Below are positions 1-12,607 of a stretch of DNA of 64,000 nt, piece by piece. The notes under the pieces were generated by a model. That model was not told the origin of the DNA, ran no database searches, and worked only from the letters and a program-made list of their open reading frames with translations. The position numbers were made by a program, and so were the translations under genes. The first letter of the stretch is position 1; every line of letters begins with the position of its first letter. Source of the DNA: Sphingomonas lycopersici (GTDB taxonomy: Bacteria; Pseudomonadota; Alphaproteobacteria; Sphingomonadales; Sphingomonadaceae); NCBI RefSeq assembly GCF_026130605.1, contig NZ_JANFAU010000002.1:667267-731266 (forward strand), read 5' to 3'.

Positions 1-10
1 GGATGGTCAT
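1..10 (-). CDS. 5' tip of the gene downstream of fabF (partial)
   Basis: An ATG on the minus strand at 10-8 follows the fabF stop codon by one base, so a cotranscribed gene probably begins here and runs off the window. Only three codons (M-T-I) are visible. In many alphaproteobacteria the gene after fabF is the lytic transglycosylase mltG, but nothing in these bases can confirm that. Confidence 0.3.
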
Positions 11-11
11 G

Positions 12-1271
12 TTAGACTGCCTTCATCACCAGCGAGGCATTGGTCCCGCCGAAGCCAAACGAATTGTTGAGCACCGCGCGCACCGGCCGCTTCTTGGCGA
101 CATGCGGCACGAGATCGACGCCGGCGCAATTCTCGCTCGGATTGTCGAGGTTGAGCGTCGGCGGGACGATCTGGTCGCGCATCGCGAGCAGGCAGAAGAT
201 CGATTCGACCGCGCCGGCGCCGCCCAGCAAATGACCGATCGCGGATTTGGTCGAGGACATCGACAGGTCGCCGATCGCATTGCCGAACAGCCGCCGCACC
301 GCGCCGAGCTCGAGCTCGTCGCCGAGCGGGGTCGAGGTGCCGTGGGCGTTGATATAGTCGATATCGCTCAGCGACAGCCCGCTCTTGCGCATCGCCATTT
401 CCATCGAGCGGAACGCGCCCGAGCCTTCGGGATGCGGCGCGGTGACGTGATAGGCGTCGCCGGAGAGACCGTAGCCGATCACCTCGCCATAGATCTTGGC
501 GCCGCGCGCCTTGGCCCGCTCATATTCCTCGAGCACCACCACGCCCGCGCCCTCGCCCATCACGAAGCCGTCGCGATCGCGGTCATAGGGGCGGCTCGCC
601 TTTTCGGGCGTGTCGTTGAAATTGGTCGACAGCGCGCGCGCCTGCGCGAAGCCGGCGATGCCGAGCGGGCAGATCGCGCCCTCGGCGCCGCCCGCGAGCA
701 TCACATCGGCATCGTCCATCGCGATCATCCGCGCGGCGTCGCCGATCGAATGCGCGCCGGTCGAGCAGGCGGTGACCACCGCATGATTCGGCCCCATCAG
801 CCCGTATTTGATCGAAACCTGCCCCGAAATGAGGTTGATCAGCCGCCCGTGGACGAAGTGCGGCGAAACGCGCCCCGGCCCCTTTTCGTGGCAGACGATC
901 GATTCGCTGGCGATTCCCGGCAATCCGCCGATCCCCGCGCCGATCGAGCAGCCCGCGCGGAATCGCTCCGCCTCGGTCATTTCGGTGAGCCCGGCGTCTT
1001 CGAGCGCCTGCCCGGCGGCATCGATGCCATAGATGATGAACGGATCGACCTGGCGCTGGATTTTGTGATCGACGCGCTTCGACGGATCGAAACCGTAAGC
1101 ATGATCGGCCGGTTTCACCTCGCAGGCGATGCGGCACTTCTGGTCCGACGCATCGAAACGGGTGATCGGGCCCGCGCCCGACCGGCTGGCGATCAGATTG
1201 GCCCAGCTCGTCTCGACGTCCGCACCGAGCGGGGTAACGAGGCCAAGACCGGTGACAACGACGCGACGCAT
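12..1271 (-). CDS. fabF: beta-ketoacyl-ACP synthase II
   Basis: FabF condenses malonyl-ACP with a growing acyl-ACP in the cytosol, the elongation step of type II fatty acid synthesis. The 419-residue protein has normal length and starts at an ATG. The Cys-His-His triad of the thiolase fold is visible: Cys169 in TACSTGAHS, His310 in NAHGTSTPLGD and His347 in KSAIGHLLGG, with Lys342 just before it. It is the last gene of the minus-strand run fabD-fabG-acpP-fabF. A palindromic repeat lies between it and acpP, its substrate carrier. Confidence 0.97.
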   Translation of the reverse strand: MRRVVVTGLGLVTPLGADVETSWANLIASRSGAGPITRFDASDQKCRIACEVKPADHAYGFDPSKRVDHKIQRQVDPFIIYGIDAAGQALEDAGLTEMTEAERFRAGCSIGAGIGGLPGIASESIVCHEKGPGRVSPHFVHGRLINLISGQVSIKYGLMGPNHAVVTACSTGAHSIGDAARMIAMDDADVMLAGGAEGAICPLGIAGFAQARALSTNFNDTPEKASRPYDRDRDGFVMGEGAGVVVLEEYERAKARGAKIYGEVIGYGLSGDAYHVTAPHPEGSGAFRSMEMAMRKSGLSLSDIDYINAHGTSTPLGDELELGAVRRLFGNAIGDLSMSSTKSAIGHLLGGAGAVESIFCLLAMRDQIVPPTLNLDNPSENCAGVDLVPHVAKKRPVRAVLNNSFGFGGTNASLVMKAV

Positions 1272-1299
1272 GTGCGAATCTCCGAAAAATACAACAGGC

Positions 1300-1385
1300 C
1301 CAGCCCCTTATGGGGCTGAGCCTGTCGAAGCACTATCCTGCTGCCAATGGCGGCATCCCTTCGACAAGCGCAGGGCGTTCAGGAC
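1300..1385. repeat. palindromic repeat, family B
   Basis: Two inverted arms with the core CTGAGCCTGTCGAAG / CCTTCGACAAG(C)GCAGGGC surround a short unique centre. The same core recurs at 6739, 21973, 24921, 35781 and 42061. It fills the acpP-fabF gap and could fold into a hairpin in the transcript. Confidence 0.8.
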
Positions 1386-1413
1386 AGCTTAGCTCTGGGG
1401 TTTGATCCCCGTC

Positions 1414-1650
1414 TCAGCCCTTGTGCTCGTCGATATAGCTGATCGCGTCCTTGACGGTCGTGATCTTCTCGGCGGCGTCGTCAGGGATTTCGACACCGAA
1501 TTCTTCCTCGAACGCCATCACCAGCTCGACGATGTCGAGACTGTCGGCACCGAGATCGTCGATGAAGCTGGCGTCCTCGGTCACCTTGTCGGCTTCGACG
1601 CCCAGATGCTCGACGACGATCTTCTTCACGCGGTCGGCGGTCTCGCTCAT
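1414..1650 (-). CDS. acpP: acyl carrier protein
   Basis: This small acidic carrier (78 residues) holds acyl chains on a 4'-phosphopantetheine arm for the Fab enzymes. The attachment serine is Ser37 in the invariant [10 protein letters not shown] motif at the start of helix II. Length and charge are typical. It sits between fabG and fabF, the usual order, so it is likely cotranscribed with both partners. No second ACP is seen in the window. Confidence 0.98.
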   Translation of the reverse strand: MSETADRVKKIVVEHLGVEADKVTEDASFIDDLGADSLDIVELVMAFEEEFGVEIPDDAAEKITTVKDAISYIDEHKG

Positions 1651-1753
1651 TATCTGGCCCTCATATCGTTGGGGGTTATTGGTTGCTGAACGCAGCTAGA
1701 ACGGCTTGGGGTTCGTGGCAAGCGTGCGTTCATCTTAGCGGGCAAACTTGGGC

Positions 1754-2494
1754 TTACACCATCGCCATTCCGCCGTTCACATGCAACGTCTGGCCGGTGA
1801 CATAGCCCGCTTCCTTCGACGCGAGATAGACGACCGCGGCGGCGATGTCTTCCCCGGTGCCGAGATCGCCGGCCGGAATCCTGCCGAGCAGTGCGGTTTT
1901 CTGCGCTTCCGGCAGCACGTCGGTCATCGCCGAGCGGATGAAGCCGGGGGCGACGCAATTGACCGTGATGTTGCGGCTGGCCAGCTCCTGCGCCAGCGCC
2001 TTGGACATGCCGACCAGCCCCGCCTTGGACGCGGCATAATTGGCCTGCCCCGGATTCCCGGTCTGCCCGACGACCGAGGTGATCGAGATCACCCGGCCGA
2101 AGCGTTGCTTCATCATCGGCTTGGCCGCGGCGCGAATCAGGCGGAAGGCGGCTTCGAGGTTGACCTGGATCACCTGCTGCCATTCCTCGTCCTTCATCCG
2201 CATCGCGAGATTGTCGCGCGTGACGCCGGCATTGTTGACGAGGATATCGAGTCGCCCGCCCAGCGCTTCCGCCGCCGCAGGGACGAGGGCATCGACCGCC
2301 GCCGGATCGGACAGATTGGCCGGCACCGCGACGTGATCGCCGCCGAGGCTGTCGCGAAACGCAGCGAGCTTTTCGGCATTGGAGCCCGAAACCGCCAGCC
2401 GCGCGCCCTGCGCCGCGAGCCCGCGCGCGATCGCCGAACCGATCCCGCCCGAAGCGCCGGTCACCAGCGCGGTCATGCCTGTCAGGTCGAACAT
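1754..2494 (-). CDS. fabG: 3-oxoacyl-ACP reductase
   Basis: FabG is the NADPH-dependent reductase that converts 3-oxoacyl-ACP to 3-hydroxyacyl-ACP. The 246-residue short-chain dehydrogenase shows the cofactor motif TGASGGIGSAI at residues 12-22, NNAG at 87-90, and the catalytic Ser140, Tyr153 and Lys157 (YAASK). It has the usual family length. It lies between fabD and acpP in the fatty acid operon, so an assignment as FabG rather than another SDR is safe. Confidence 0.96.
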   Translation of the reverse strand: MFDLTGMTALVTGASGGIGSAIARGLAAQGARLAVSGSNAEKLAAFRDSLGGDHVAVPANLSDPAAVDALVPAAAEALGGRLDILVNNAGVTRDNLAMRMKDEEWQQVIQVNLEAAFRLIRAAAKPMMKQRFGRVISITSVVGQTGNPGQANYAASKAGLVGMSKALAQELASRNITVNCVAPGFIRSAMTDVLPEAQKTALLGRIPAGDLGTGEDIAAAVVYLASKEAGYVTGQTLHVNGGMAMV

Positions 2495-2530
2495 TTGAAT
2501 CTCCTGGAAAATCCCGCTGCCTCATCCACC

Positions 2531-2612
2531 GTCATGCCGGGCTTGACCCGGCATCCAGAGCCACACATGCCGCCGCCCGTCGCCCCGGATGCCGGATCAA
2601 GCCCGGCATGAC
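2531..2612. repeat. palindromic repeat, family A
   Basis: An 82-bp inverted repeat begins GTCATGCCGGGCTTGACCCGG and ends with the near-complement. Near-identical copies lie at 20966-21047, 26876-26957 and 35674-35755, all 82 bp long. This copy sits between fabD and fabG in the transcribed strand. Confidence 0.9.
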
Positions 2613-2660
2613 GGTTATTCTTTCTGCCGTCACCTCGGCCTCGAGCCGGGTGACGAGACT

Positions 2661-3620
2661 TCAAAGCGTCTTCAGCAGCGCTTCGATATCGTCCATCGTC
2701 ACGACGCTGAGCGGCGCCGCATCCGGCGCGATGCGCTTGACCATCGGGCCGAGCACCTTGCCGCCGAATTCGACGAAATCGCTTACCCCGGCCTCATGCA
2801 TCGCCAGCACCGATTCGCGCCAGCGCACCATCCCGGTCACCTGCCGCACCAGCCCGGTGCGGATCGCATCGACCGCGCCGACCGGCGCCGCATCGACGTT
2901 GCAATAGAGCGGCACGAGCGGCGCGGCGATGCGCGCCTCGGCGAGCGCCTTTTCCATCGCCTCGGCGGCGGGCTGCATCAGCGAGCAGTGGAACGGCGCC
3001 GAGACGGGGAGCGGCAGCGCGCGCTTCGCGCCATGATCCTTGGCCAGCGCCACCGCGCGATCGATTGCCTCCTTATGGCCGCTGATCACCACCTGCGAGG
3101 GATCGTTATCGTTGGCGACCGCGCAGACGAGCGTCTCGCCGGTCTCCGCGCGCACCGCCTCGATCGCCGCGGCGGCGATCGCCTCGGCCTTTTCGAGATC
3201 GGCGCCGAGCAACGCCGCCATCGCGCCGACCCCGACCGGCACCGCCGCCTGCATCGCCTGCCCACGCAGCTTGAGCAGCCGCGCCGTCGTGGCGAGGTCG
3301 AACGTCCCCGCTGCGCACAAGGCGCTATATTCGCCGAGCGAATGCCCCGCCACGAAATCGGCCTTGTCGGCCAGCGACACCCCACCCTCGCGCTCGAGCA
3401 CGCGCAATGTGGCGATGGCATTGGCCATGATCGCGGGCTGGGCGTTTTCGGTGAGCGTGAGCTCCTCGGCCGGCCCCTCGGCCATCAGGCGGAACAGATT
3501 TTGCCCGAGCGCCTCGTCGACCTCCTGAAAGACCTCGCGCGCATAGGGGCTCGCGTCGGCGAGCGCCTTGCCCATGCCGACAGACTGGCTCCCCTGCCCC
3601 GGAAAGATGAACGCGCGCAT
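2661..3620 (-). CDS. fabD: malonyl-CoA:ACP transacylase
   Basis: FabD loads malonyl units from CoA onto ACP, supplying all elongation steps. I start it at the ATG giving MRAFIFPGQGSQSVGMG, which matches the family N-terminus and has an AGGAGGC ribosome site just upstream; the open frame extends much further but is only a shadow of the next gene. The 319-residue protein has the nucleophile Ser94 in GHSLGEYSA and the partner histidine in VSAPFHCSLM. It is the first gene of the fab run. Confidence 0.97.
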   Translation of the reverse strand: MRAFIFPGQGSQSVGMGKALADASPYAREVFQEVDEALGQNLFRLMAEGPAEELTLTENAQPAIMANAIATLRVLEREGGVSLADKADFVAGHSLGEYSALCAAGTFDLATTARLLKLRGQAMQAAVPVGVGAMAALLGADLEKAEAIAAAAIEAVRAETGETLVCAVANDNDPSQVVISGHKEAIDRAVALAKDHGAKRALPLPVSAPFHCSLMQPAAEAMEKALAEARIAAPLVPLYCNVDAAPVGAVDAIRTGLVRQVTGMVRWRESVLAMHEAGVSDFVEFGGKVLGPMVKRIAPDAAPLSVVTMDDIEALLKTL

Positions 3621-3670
3621 GCTGCCTCCTTGATCGAAGCGCGCGGCGTAAGCGCGGGAATGGCGCGGGG

Positions 3671-5092
3671 TCAACCTCGCGTGCGGACCAGCACGATTTC
3701 GGTGCCCGGCGCGAACAGCCGGTGCGCGATCGCCGGCGGCACCAGCGGGGCCAATCCGAGCGCGCGGATCAGGCTGCCGAGCCGGGTCGGCGGCGGCGGG
3801 TAGCGCGCGACGATCGTCCCTGCCGGCGCCGCATCGGCCGGCGCGACCGCCAGTCCGCCGGGCGCCGCGGGCGTGGCGCGGATGTTGTGCAATTGCCCGA
3901 AGGCGATCGGTATCTCGGCGCGGCGCACGTCCGCCGGTGCGCCCGCGACGATCTCGCCGGGATGCGCGCGGGCGGCGGCGACCAGCGCCTCGGCCTGCCA
4001 ATGCGGATGCGCATTGCCCGCGCCCATCAGGATCAGGTCGCTGGCGACGATCGCCGCGAGCAGCCCGATGCGCCACCGCGCGGGCAGCCGATCGAGCCAC
4101 ACGGCCAGCACCAGAGTCGCGGCAACCGCGGCGAGCATGAAATAGCGCGGGTTGAGCACCAATTTGGTATAAAGCGCCCCGATCAGGACGAAGCCGCTCG
4201 CCGCCATCGCCGCGAGGACGATCAGCCGGCGCCGTGCCCCCTCGCCAAGCCCGCGCGTCGCGCCCAGCGCCAGCGCGATCCCGGCGAGCCAGAACAGGAG
4301 CCCGAAATCGTCGTTGACCAGCAACACCAGCAAGGGGTCGATCGGCGGCCACAGCAGGAAATTGCCCTCGGCATTGGCGGCGCGGTCGATATGTTCGTCG
4401 TGGTGGAAAGCGATCGCATAGCGACGCAGCGGATCGCCGGTCAGCGCATATTGGAACGCTGCCTCCACGCCGAGCACCAGCATGATGCCGATACCGGCGG
4501 CAAACAGCACGCGACGCGGCACCGGGCGCCCGATCAGGAATAACGGCGCGAAGACGGCGAGCGGGAGCAGGCTCGTCTCGCGACACAGGATCGCGATGCC
4601 GAAGCACAGTCCGGCGGCGAATCCGCGCCCGATACCGGCCCGCGCGCCGCCGAGCAGCATCGCCCCTGCGATCAGCGCGCTTGCCTCGACCAGATCGATC
4701 CCGGCGGTGGTGGCGTTGGCGACGACCACCGGCAGAGTCGCGATCAGCAGCGCGGCGATCCACCCCGCCCGCGCGCCGCCGATGCCGCGCGCATATCGCC
4801 CGACCAAAGCGACGAAGATCGCGTAGAACAGCAGCCCCGTCACCGCGAACGCGGCGAAGCTGCGCCCAACGATCCCCAGCACCCCGGCGAAGGCGAGCAC
4901 CAGCGGGAAACGCGTCGTCCAATGATCCACGCCCGCCGACGGCGGATGCCGCAACCACGCGTCGGCACCCGCATAATAAAGCGAATCGTCCGACGCCTCG
5001 AAGCCGACCCAGCCGACCCACACGGCGAGCATCGCCGCGGCGATCAGCAGCGCGGGCCACAGCCGGTTATGTCGCGAACCCGCAGATGTCAT
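3671..5092 (-). CDS. polytopic membrane glycosyltransferase-like protein (ArnT/PMT type)
   Basis: A 473-residue very hydrophobic protein with roughly ten membrane segments. Near the N-terminus a loop with acidic residues ([14 protein letters not shown], residues about 33-46) sits after the first membrane helix. This layout is typical of GT-C fold enzymes that move sugars from polyprenyl-phosphate donors on the outer face of the inner membrane. The specific sugar and acceptor cannot be read from sequence. It is 50 bases upstream of fabD on the same strand, so it may share its transcript, but a functional link is not evident. Confidence 0.6.
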   Translation of the reverse strand: MTSAGSRHNRLWPALLIAAAMLAVWVGWVGFEASDDSLYYAGADAWLRHPPSAGVDHWTTRFPLVLAFAGVLGIVGRSFAAFAVTGLLFYAIFVALVGRYARGIGGARAGWIAALLIATLPVVVANATTAGIDLVEASALIAGAMLLGGARAGIGRGFAAGLCFGIAILCRETSLLPLAVFAPLFLIGRPVPRRVLFAAGIGIMLVLGVEAAFQYALTGDPLRRYAIAFHHDEHIDRAANAEGNFLLWPPIDPLLVLLVNDDFGLLFWLAGIALALGATRGLGEGARRRLIVLAAMAASGFVLIGALYTKLVLNPRYFMLAAVAATLVLAVWLDRLPARWRIGLLAAIVASDLILMGAGNAHPHWQAEALVAAARAHPGEIVAGAPADVRRAEIPIAFGQLHNIRATPAAPGGLAVAPADAAPAGTIVARYPPPPTRLGSLIRALGLAPLVPPAIAHRLFAPGTEIVLVRTRG

Positions 5093-5409
5093 CCGCCGCC
5101 TCTATCGCTGCGTCGGTGGAGATTCGGTTTACCTTGCCCCTATTCCGTCATTCCCGCGAAGGCGGGAGTCCATTAACCCTGGTGGCGCGGCTTCATTCGA
5201 TAGGCCAGCCAGAATGGGTTCCCGCCTTCGCGGGAATGACGAGGGAAGGTCGGCCCCTCCCCACCCTTGCCTTTTCGCCATTTTCCTATATGGGACCGCC
5301 CTCTCGCGGGCGACGGAGCGATCCTTCGCCCCGTGAGCTGTTTGTGAGACGACAGCCGGAGGGGCATGGCACGGGGCCATGTCAGCGATCGGCCAACGAA
5401 GGAAAGCAC
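5093..5409. other. gap holding a family C repeat and the rpsF leader
   Basis: This 317-base gap between divergent genes contains the inverted repeat at 5147-5240 and then about 170 bases leading to rpsF. The leader must carry the ribosomal-protein operon promoter and possibly an S6:S18 feedback element, but I could not identify a convincing -35/-10 pair or the RNA motif. No open frame is supported here. Confidence 0.6.
5147..5240. repeat. palindromic repeat, family C
   Basis: Outer arms GTCATTCCCGCGAAGGCGGG and their complement enclose about 50 unique bases. A second full copy is at 47247-47340 and diverged copies are at 32671-32748 and inside comEC. Confidence 0.88.
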
Positions 5410-5793
5410 ATGGCTCTTTACGAGCACGTGTTCCTTGCGCGCCAGGATTTGGCACAAGCGCAGGTGGACGCGATGGCGGAAGCCGCCACCAAGATCGTCG
5501 AAGCCCATAACGGGAAGATCATCAAGACCGAGACCTGGGGTCTCCGCAGCCTGGCGTATCGCATCGCGAAGAACCGCAAGGCGCATTATGTGATGATCGA
5601 AATCGACGCCCCCGGCGACACGATCGCCGAGCTGGAGCGTCAGAACCAGATCAACGAAGACATCATCCGCTACATGACCGTCAAGGTCGACGCGCATGAG
5701 GCCGGCCCGTCGGTGATGATGCGCAAGCAGGAGCGTGACCGTGAGCGTCGCGCCGATCGCGCGCGTCGCGATCGTGAGGAGGAGTTCGCGTAA
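5410..5793 (+). CDS. rpsF: 30S ribosomal protein S6
   Basis: S6 binds 16S rRNA as a heterodimer with S18 in the platform of the small subunit. The 127-residue product starts [14 protein letters not shown] after a GAAGGAAAG ribosome site, and has the family core followed by a charged C-terminal tail rich in Arg and Glu. It is first in rpsF-rpsR-rplI. Its stop codon overlaps the rpsR start by one base (TAATG), suggesting coupled translation of the two partner proteins. Confidence 0.98.
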   Translation: MALYEHVFLARQDLAQAQVDAMAEAATKIVEAHNGKIIKTETWGLRSLAYRIAKNRKAHYVMIEIDAPGDTIAELERQNQINEDIIRYMTVKVDAHEAGPSVMMRKQERDRERRADRARRDREEEFA

Positions 5794-6017
5794 TGGCCCG
5801 TCCGTTCTTCCGCCGCCGCAAGAGCTGCCCCTTCTCCGCGAAGGACGCCCCCCGGATCGACTATAAGGACGTCCGGCTGCTGCAGGGCTTCGTCTCCGAG
5901 CGTGGCAAGATCGTTCCGTCGCGCATCACCAGCGTGTCGGCCAAGAAGCAGCGCGAGCTCGCCCAGGCGATCAAGCGCGCGCGTCACCTGGGCCTGCTGC
6001 CCTACGTCGTGAAGTAA
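5793..6017 (+). CDS. rpsR: 30S ribosomal protein S18
   Basis: S18 pairs with S6 on the 30S platform. The 74-residue basic protein has the family core around [12 protein letters not shown] and the C-terminal [20 protein letters not shown]. It overlaps rpsF by one base and is followed after 12 bases by rplI, in the standard order for this operon. Confidence 0.98.
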   Translation: MARPFFRRRKSCPFSAKDAPRIDYKDVRLLQGFVSERGKIVPSRITSVSAKKQRELAQAIKRARHLGLLPYVVK

Positions 6018-6029
6018 GGAGCGGCTCAC

Positions 6030-6623
6030 ATGGACGTCATTCTGCTTGAACGTGTCGAGAAGCTCGGCACCATCGGCGATGTGGTGAAGGTGAAGGATGG
6101 CTTCGCCCGCAACTACCTGCTGCCGAACAAGAAGGCGCTTCGCGCCAACGAAGCCAACCGCAAGGTGTTCGAGGCCAATCGCGCCCGCATCGAGGCGGAC
6201 AACGCCAACCGTCGCACCGACGCTGAAAAGGAAGCCAAGGGCTTCGACAACGTCAGCGTGACGATCATCCGCCAGGCGTCGAACACCGGCCAGCTTTACG
6301 GCTCGGTCGCGGTGCGCGACATCGTCGAGGCGCTGGTCGCCGATGCGCACAAGGTCGCCAAGAGCCAGGTCGTGCTCGATCGCCCGATCAAGGCGATCGG
6401 CGTGTACGAGGTCAAGGTCGCGCTGCACCCGGAAGTGGCCGTTGCCGTCAAGGTCAACGTCGCCCGCTCGCCGGAAGAAGCCGAGCTGCAGGCCTCGGGC
6501 GTCGACGTGACGGCGCAGATGTTCGAGGAAGGCCGCGATCAGGGCGGCTTCACCGAGGATTATGATCCCAACGCTGAGCCGGGCGCCACCGCCGAAGCTC
6601 AGCCGGAGGCGGAGCAGGCGTAA
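6030..6623 (+). CDS. rplI: 50S ribosomal protein L9
   Basis: L9 binds domain V of 23S rRNA at the base of the L1 stalk. The 197-residue form is longer than the approximately 150 residues usual in gammaproteobacteria; the extra is an acidic, Ala/Glu-rich C-terminal tail after residue 165, common in alphaproteobacteria. The N-terminal domain MDVILLERVEKLGTIGDVV and the long connecting helix are intact. It is the last gene of the ribosomal operon and is followed by a clear terminator. Confidence 0.97.
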   Translation: MDVILLERVEKLGTIGDVVKVKDGFARNYLLPNKKALRANEANRKVFEANRARIEADNANRRTDAEKEAKGFDNVSVTIIRQASNTGQLYGSVAVRDIVEALVADAHKVAKSQVVLDRPIKAIGVYEVKVALHPEVAVAVKVNVARSPEEAELQASGVDVTAQMFEEGRDQGGFTEDYDPNAEPGATAEAQPEAEQA

Positions 6624-6654
6624 CGCCCGCTTCCCTTTCGGGGATAAGGAATAA

Positions 6655-6686
6655 GGCCCGCTGGAGCGATCCGGCGGGCCTTTTTC
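6655..6686 (+). terminator. Rho-independent terminator after rplI
   Basis: A 10-bp stem (GGCCCGCTGG paired with CCGGCGGGCC, one wobble) with a 6-base loop is followed by TTTTTCTTG. It lies 31 bases past the rplI stop and ends the rpsF-rpsR-rplI transcript. Confidence 0.9.
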
Positions 6687-6738
6687 TTGTCCCCGTCACC
6701 CCGGCGCCAGACGCCGGTGAAAAATGATGCGCGCCCTC

Positions 6739-6820
6739 CCCGTTCGGGCTGAGCTTGTCGAAGCCCTGCCCTTTCTTCCGATGAAGAAAGACAACCCTTC
6801 GACAAGCTCAGGGCGAACGG
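6739..6820. repeat. palindromic repeat, family B
   Basis: Inverted arms CCGTTCGGGCTGAGCTTGTC and the complement near GACAAGCTCAGGGCGAACGG surround a centre that is itself partly symmetrical (CTTTCTTCC..GAAGAAAG). It separates the convergent rplI and ABC-F genes. Confidence 0.9.
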
Positions 6821-6828
6821 AGGTAGGT

Positions 6829-8607
<1,779 letters not shown>

Positions 8608-8657
8608 GAGGGGCGCAGATAGGGATGCGGGGGGGATTTGGGAACCGCCTAACGCCC

Positions 8658-8704
8658 CTTCTTCCCTTCTCCCCTCCCTGGTGAAGAGGGGAGAAGGGAA
8701 GAAG
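8658..8704. repeat. palindromic repeat, family E
   Basis: Arms CTTCTTCCCTTCTCCCC and the complement GGGGAGAAGGGAAGAAG flank CTCCCTGGTGAAGA. Related elements with the core CTCCCCTCCCT..AGGGAGGGGAG recur at 12555, 19535, 51818 and 61447. Confidence 0.85.
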
Positions 8705-8715
8705 GCATAAGAAAA

Positions 8716-8740
8716 GGCCGGAAGGCTTGCGCCCCCGGCC
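8716..8740 (-). terminator. terminator-like hairpin between groEL and the ABC-F gene
   Basis: On the minus strand GGCCGG, a 13-base loop and CCGGCC are followed by TTTTCTTA. It lies downstream of groEL and would end the groESL transcript; on the plus strand it is also followed by a T-rich stretch. Confidence 0.6.
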
Positions 8741-8822
8741 TGTTCTTTTCGGTTCGGAACCGGCGACGGCAAAGCCGCCGCCGTGACGTCAGACCGGATC
8801 AGCTGCGCCGACCGGCTGTCCG

Positions 8823-8871
8823 ATCCGATGCGAGTCCTCGGCCAGCGTGGCTGGCCGAGGCCGCATTCGGA

Positions 8872-8872
<1 letters not shown>
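8823..8872 (-). repeat. large hairpin at the 3' end of groEL
   Basis: An inner perfect stem (CCTCGGCCAGC / GCTGGCCGAGG, loop GTG, 8836-8860) is nested in imperfect outer arms ATCCGATGCG / CGCATTCGGAT that reach the groEL stop codon. There is no U-run, so it is more likely a 3'-end stabilising structure than a classical terminator. Confidence 0.6.
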
Positions 8873-10521
<1,649 letters not shown>

Positions 10522-10565
10522 TCAATCTGACGAATGTTGAAGAAATTCGGGTGGCGGAACGCCGA

Positions 10566-10856
10566 TCAGCCCTCGACGATGCCGAGGATGTCGCTTTCCT
10601 TCATGATCAGCAGGTCTTCCCCGTTCACCTTGACTTCGGTGCCGGACCACTTGCCGAACAGAATGCGATCGCCCGCCTTCACGTCGAGCGGGGTGACCTT
10701 GCCGTCTTCGCTCTTGGCGCCCGCACCGGCGGCGACGACCTCGCCCTCCTGCGGCTTTTCCTTGGCGGTGTCGGGGATGATGATCCCGCCGGCCGTCTTC
10801 TCTTCCGCCTCGACGCGGCGGACGAGAACGCGGTCGTGCAACGGACGAAAGTTCAT
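10566..10856 (-). CDS. groES: co-chaperonin GroES
   Basis: GroES is the 10 kDa heptameric lid of the GroEL chamber. The 96-residue protein starts [14 protein letters not shown] and contains the mobile loop [18 protein letters not shown] at residues 18-35 that docks onto GroEL. It is the first gene of the groES-groEL operon; a CIRCE operator lies 36 bases before its start codon. The long open frame running upstream of this start is a shadow of the neighbouring transporter gene. Confidence 0.98.
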   Translation of the reverse strand: MNFRPLHDRVLVRRVEAEEKTAGGIIIPDTAKEKPQEGEVVAAGAGAKSEDGKVTPLDVKAGDRILFGKWSGTEVKVNGEDLLIMKESDILGIVEG

Positions 10857-10891
10857 TGCTGTTCCCTCTCTAAAGGCAATGTGACAATTCG

Positions 10892-10918
10892 TTGGCACTC
10901 GAAGAAGCCGAGTGCCAG
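10892..10918 (-). promoter_or_regulatory. CIRCE operator (HrcA binding site)
   Basis: TTGGCACTC - 9 bases - GAGTGCCAG is a perfect 9-bp dyad matching the CIRCE consensus TTAGCACTC-N9-GAGTGCTAA with one symmetrical change. It stands upstream of groES, as expected for HrcA-repressed groESL operons. The hrcA gene itself is not in the window. Confidence 0.95.
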
Positions 10919-10984
10919 CGCCGCGCATATGTGGGTCGGCCCAGTCCCGGTCAATGGCGAGGCGTACAAAAAATTTGTGACGGT

Positions 10985-12388
10985 TTAGCGCGCGGCCGTC
11001 AGCCCGAGCCGGTCGCGCGCGCTCCAGCGCCACATCAGCAGGATCGAAACGACCAGCAATCCGGCCGCCAGCCCCATCCAGATGCCAACCCCGGCAAGCG
11101 GGGTGCGGAAGCCCAAAACGATCGCAGTGCCGAAGCCGACCACCCAATAGCCGAACAGCGCGACCAGCATCGGCACGCGCGTATCCTGCAGCCCGCGCAG
11201 GTTCGCCGCCGCCACCACCTGGATGCCGTCGACGAGCTGGAACACCGCCGCCACCGCGAGATAGCTCACCGTGAGATGCACCACCGGGGCGTTGAGCGGG
11301 TTGCCGAGATCGAGATAGGCGCTGACCAGCAGCCGCGGCGCGACCCACATCGTGAGTGCGCTGATCGCCATCGAGCCGGTGCCGACCGCGAGCGCGATCC
11401 GCCCGGCGCGGCGGATCCACTCGCTGTTGCGCGCGCCATAGCCCATGCCGACACGGATCGTCGCCGCCTGCGCGATCCCGAGCGGCACCTGGAAGGTCAG
11501 CGAGGCGATGTTGAGCGCGACGGCATGCGCCGCGACCTCCTTGACCCCGAGCACCCCCATCAGCAGCGAGGCGCCGCCGAACAGCGCGCCCTCCGCCATC
11601 CAGGTAAGCGAGATCGGCAGGCCGAGCCGGACGATCTCGCGGAAGCGCGACCATTCGCTCCGCCACCAGCGCCCGAACAGGCGATAGCGCCGCAGCCGGC
11701 GATCGAAATGCAGGATCAGCCAATAAGCAATCGCCATCAGCGACAGGCTGAGCACGCTCGCCAGCGCCGATCCTTCGAGCCCGAGCCGGGGGAAGCCGGC
11801 ATTGCCGAACACCAGGCACCAATTGGCGACGATGCTGAACGCCAGCGCCATCCCTGTCACGCCGAACGCCCAGCCCGGGCGGCCGAGCGCGGCGGCGCTG
11901 GTGCGCATCACCCCGGCGGCGACCGCCGGGAAGGTGCCGAGCAGGATGATATGCAGGAAATGACCCGAGCGCCGCGCGACCGCCGGATCCTGATCGGCGA
12001 GCAGCAGCAGCCGCTCGCCGTTCCACAGGATGATCATCACGACGATCGCCGCGGCGGCGCCGACCCACAAGGCCATGCGGAAGCTGCGCCGCACCTCGCG
12101 CACCGCATGTTTGCGCCGGCCGAGCTCGGCCGCGATCAGCGGCGAGGCCGCGGTCGTCAGCCCGATCGTCGAATACATCAGCAGGTTGAACATGAACACG
12201 CCGAGCGTCGCCGCCGCCAGCTCGACCGTGCCGAGCCGCGCGACGAAGATCACGTCGACCGCCGCCACCGCCATCTGCAGCAGGTTCGCGCCGACCAGCG
12301 GCCCGGCGAGCGTGAGCAGCGCGCGCAATTCCGCTCGCGCCGTCGCGGGAGCAGAGCCGGTGAGCGGCGCAAGGGTTTCGGCGGTCAT
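10985..12388 (-). CDS. MATE-family multidrug efflux transporter
   Basis: A 467-residue inner-membrane protein with about 12 hydrophobic segments arranged as two similar halves, as in NorM-type Na+ or H+ coupled exporters. The first half begins [30 protein letters not shown], typical of MATE helix 1-2. I start at [11 protein letters not shown]; an upstream in-frame ATG at 12445 would add 19 polar residues. The substrate cannot be inferred. It stands alone between groES and the lipoprotein gene. Confidence 0.88.
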   Translation of the reverse strand: MTAETLAPLTGSAPATARAELRALLTLAGPLVGANLLQMAVAAVDVIFVARLGTVELAAATLGVFMFNLLMYSTIGLTTAASPLIAAELGRRKHAVREVRRSFRMALWVGAAAAIVVMIILWNGERLLLLADQDPAVARRSGHFLHIILLGTFPAVAAGVMRTSAAALGRPGWAFGVTGMALAFSIVANWCLVFGNAGFPRLGLEGSALASVLSLSLMAIAYWLILHFDRRLRRYRLFGRWWRSEWSRFREIVRLGLPISLTWMAEGALFGGASLLMGVLGVKEVAAHAVALNIASLTFQVPLGIAQAATIRVGMGYGARNSEWIRRAGRIALAVGTGSMAISALTMWVAPRLLVSAYLDLGNPLNAPVVHLTVSYLAVAAVFQLVDGIQVVAAANLRGLQDTRVPMLVALFGYWVVGFGTAIVLGFRTPLAGVGIWMGLAAGLLVVSILLMWRWSARDRLGLTAAR

Positions 12389-12554
12389 GACGGTGCGACT
12401 TTGCGATTCTCGGGGTGGAACGAACGCCGGGTCGCACGCCAGCACGGCCGCCTCCTCGGGTGGCCGTACGCTCGTCTAACCCTTGCGCATTACACTGGCA
12501 AGACCGCCGCTAAGATTAGGACTTAATTGGGAAATATCGAAGCCTATCCCCCCT

Positions 12555-12586
12555 CTTCTCCCCACCCTCGTTAAGGGAGGGGAGAA
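12555..12586. repeat. palindromic repeat, family E
   Basis: TTCTCCCCACCCT and AGGGAGGGGAGAA face each other across five bases, a short member of the CCCTCC/GGAGGG family. It lies between the MATE and lipoprotein genes. Confidence 0.75.
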
Positions 12587-12607
12587 AATGGATTACCCCG
12601 AGGAAGC

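Noticed and set aside
5267..5292. TTGCCT ... TATATG as a promoter for rpsF
   Set aside because: The spacer is only 14 bases, too short for a standard promoter, so I do not list it.
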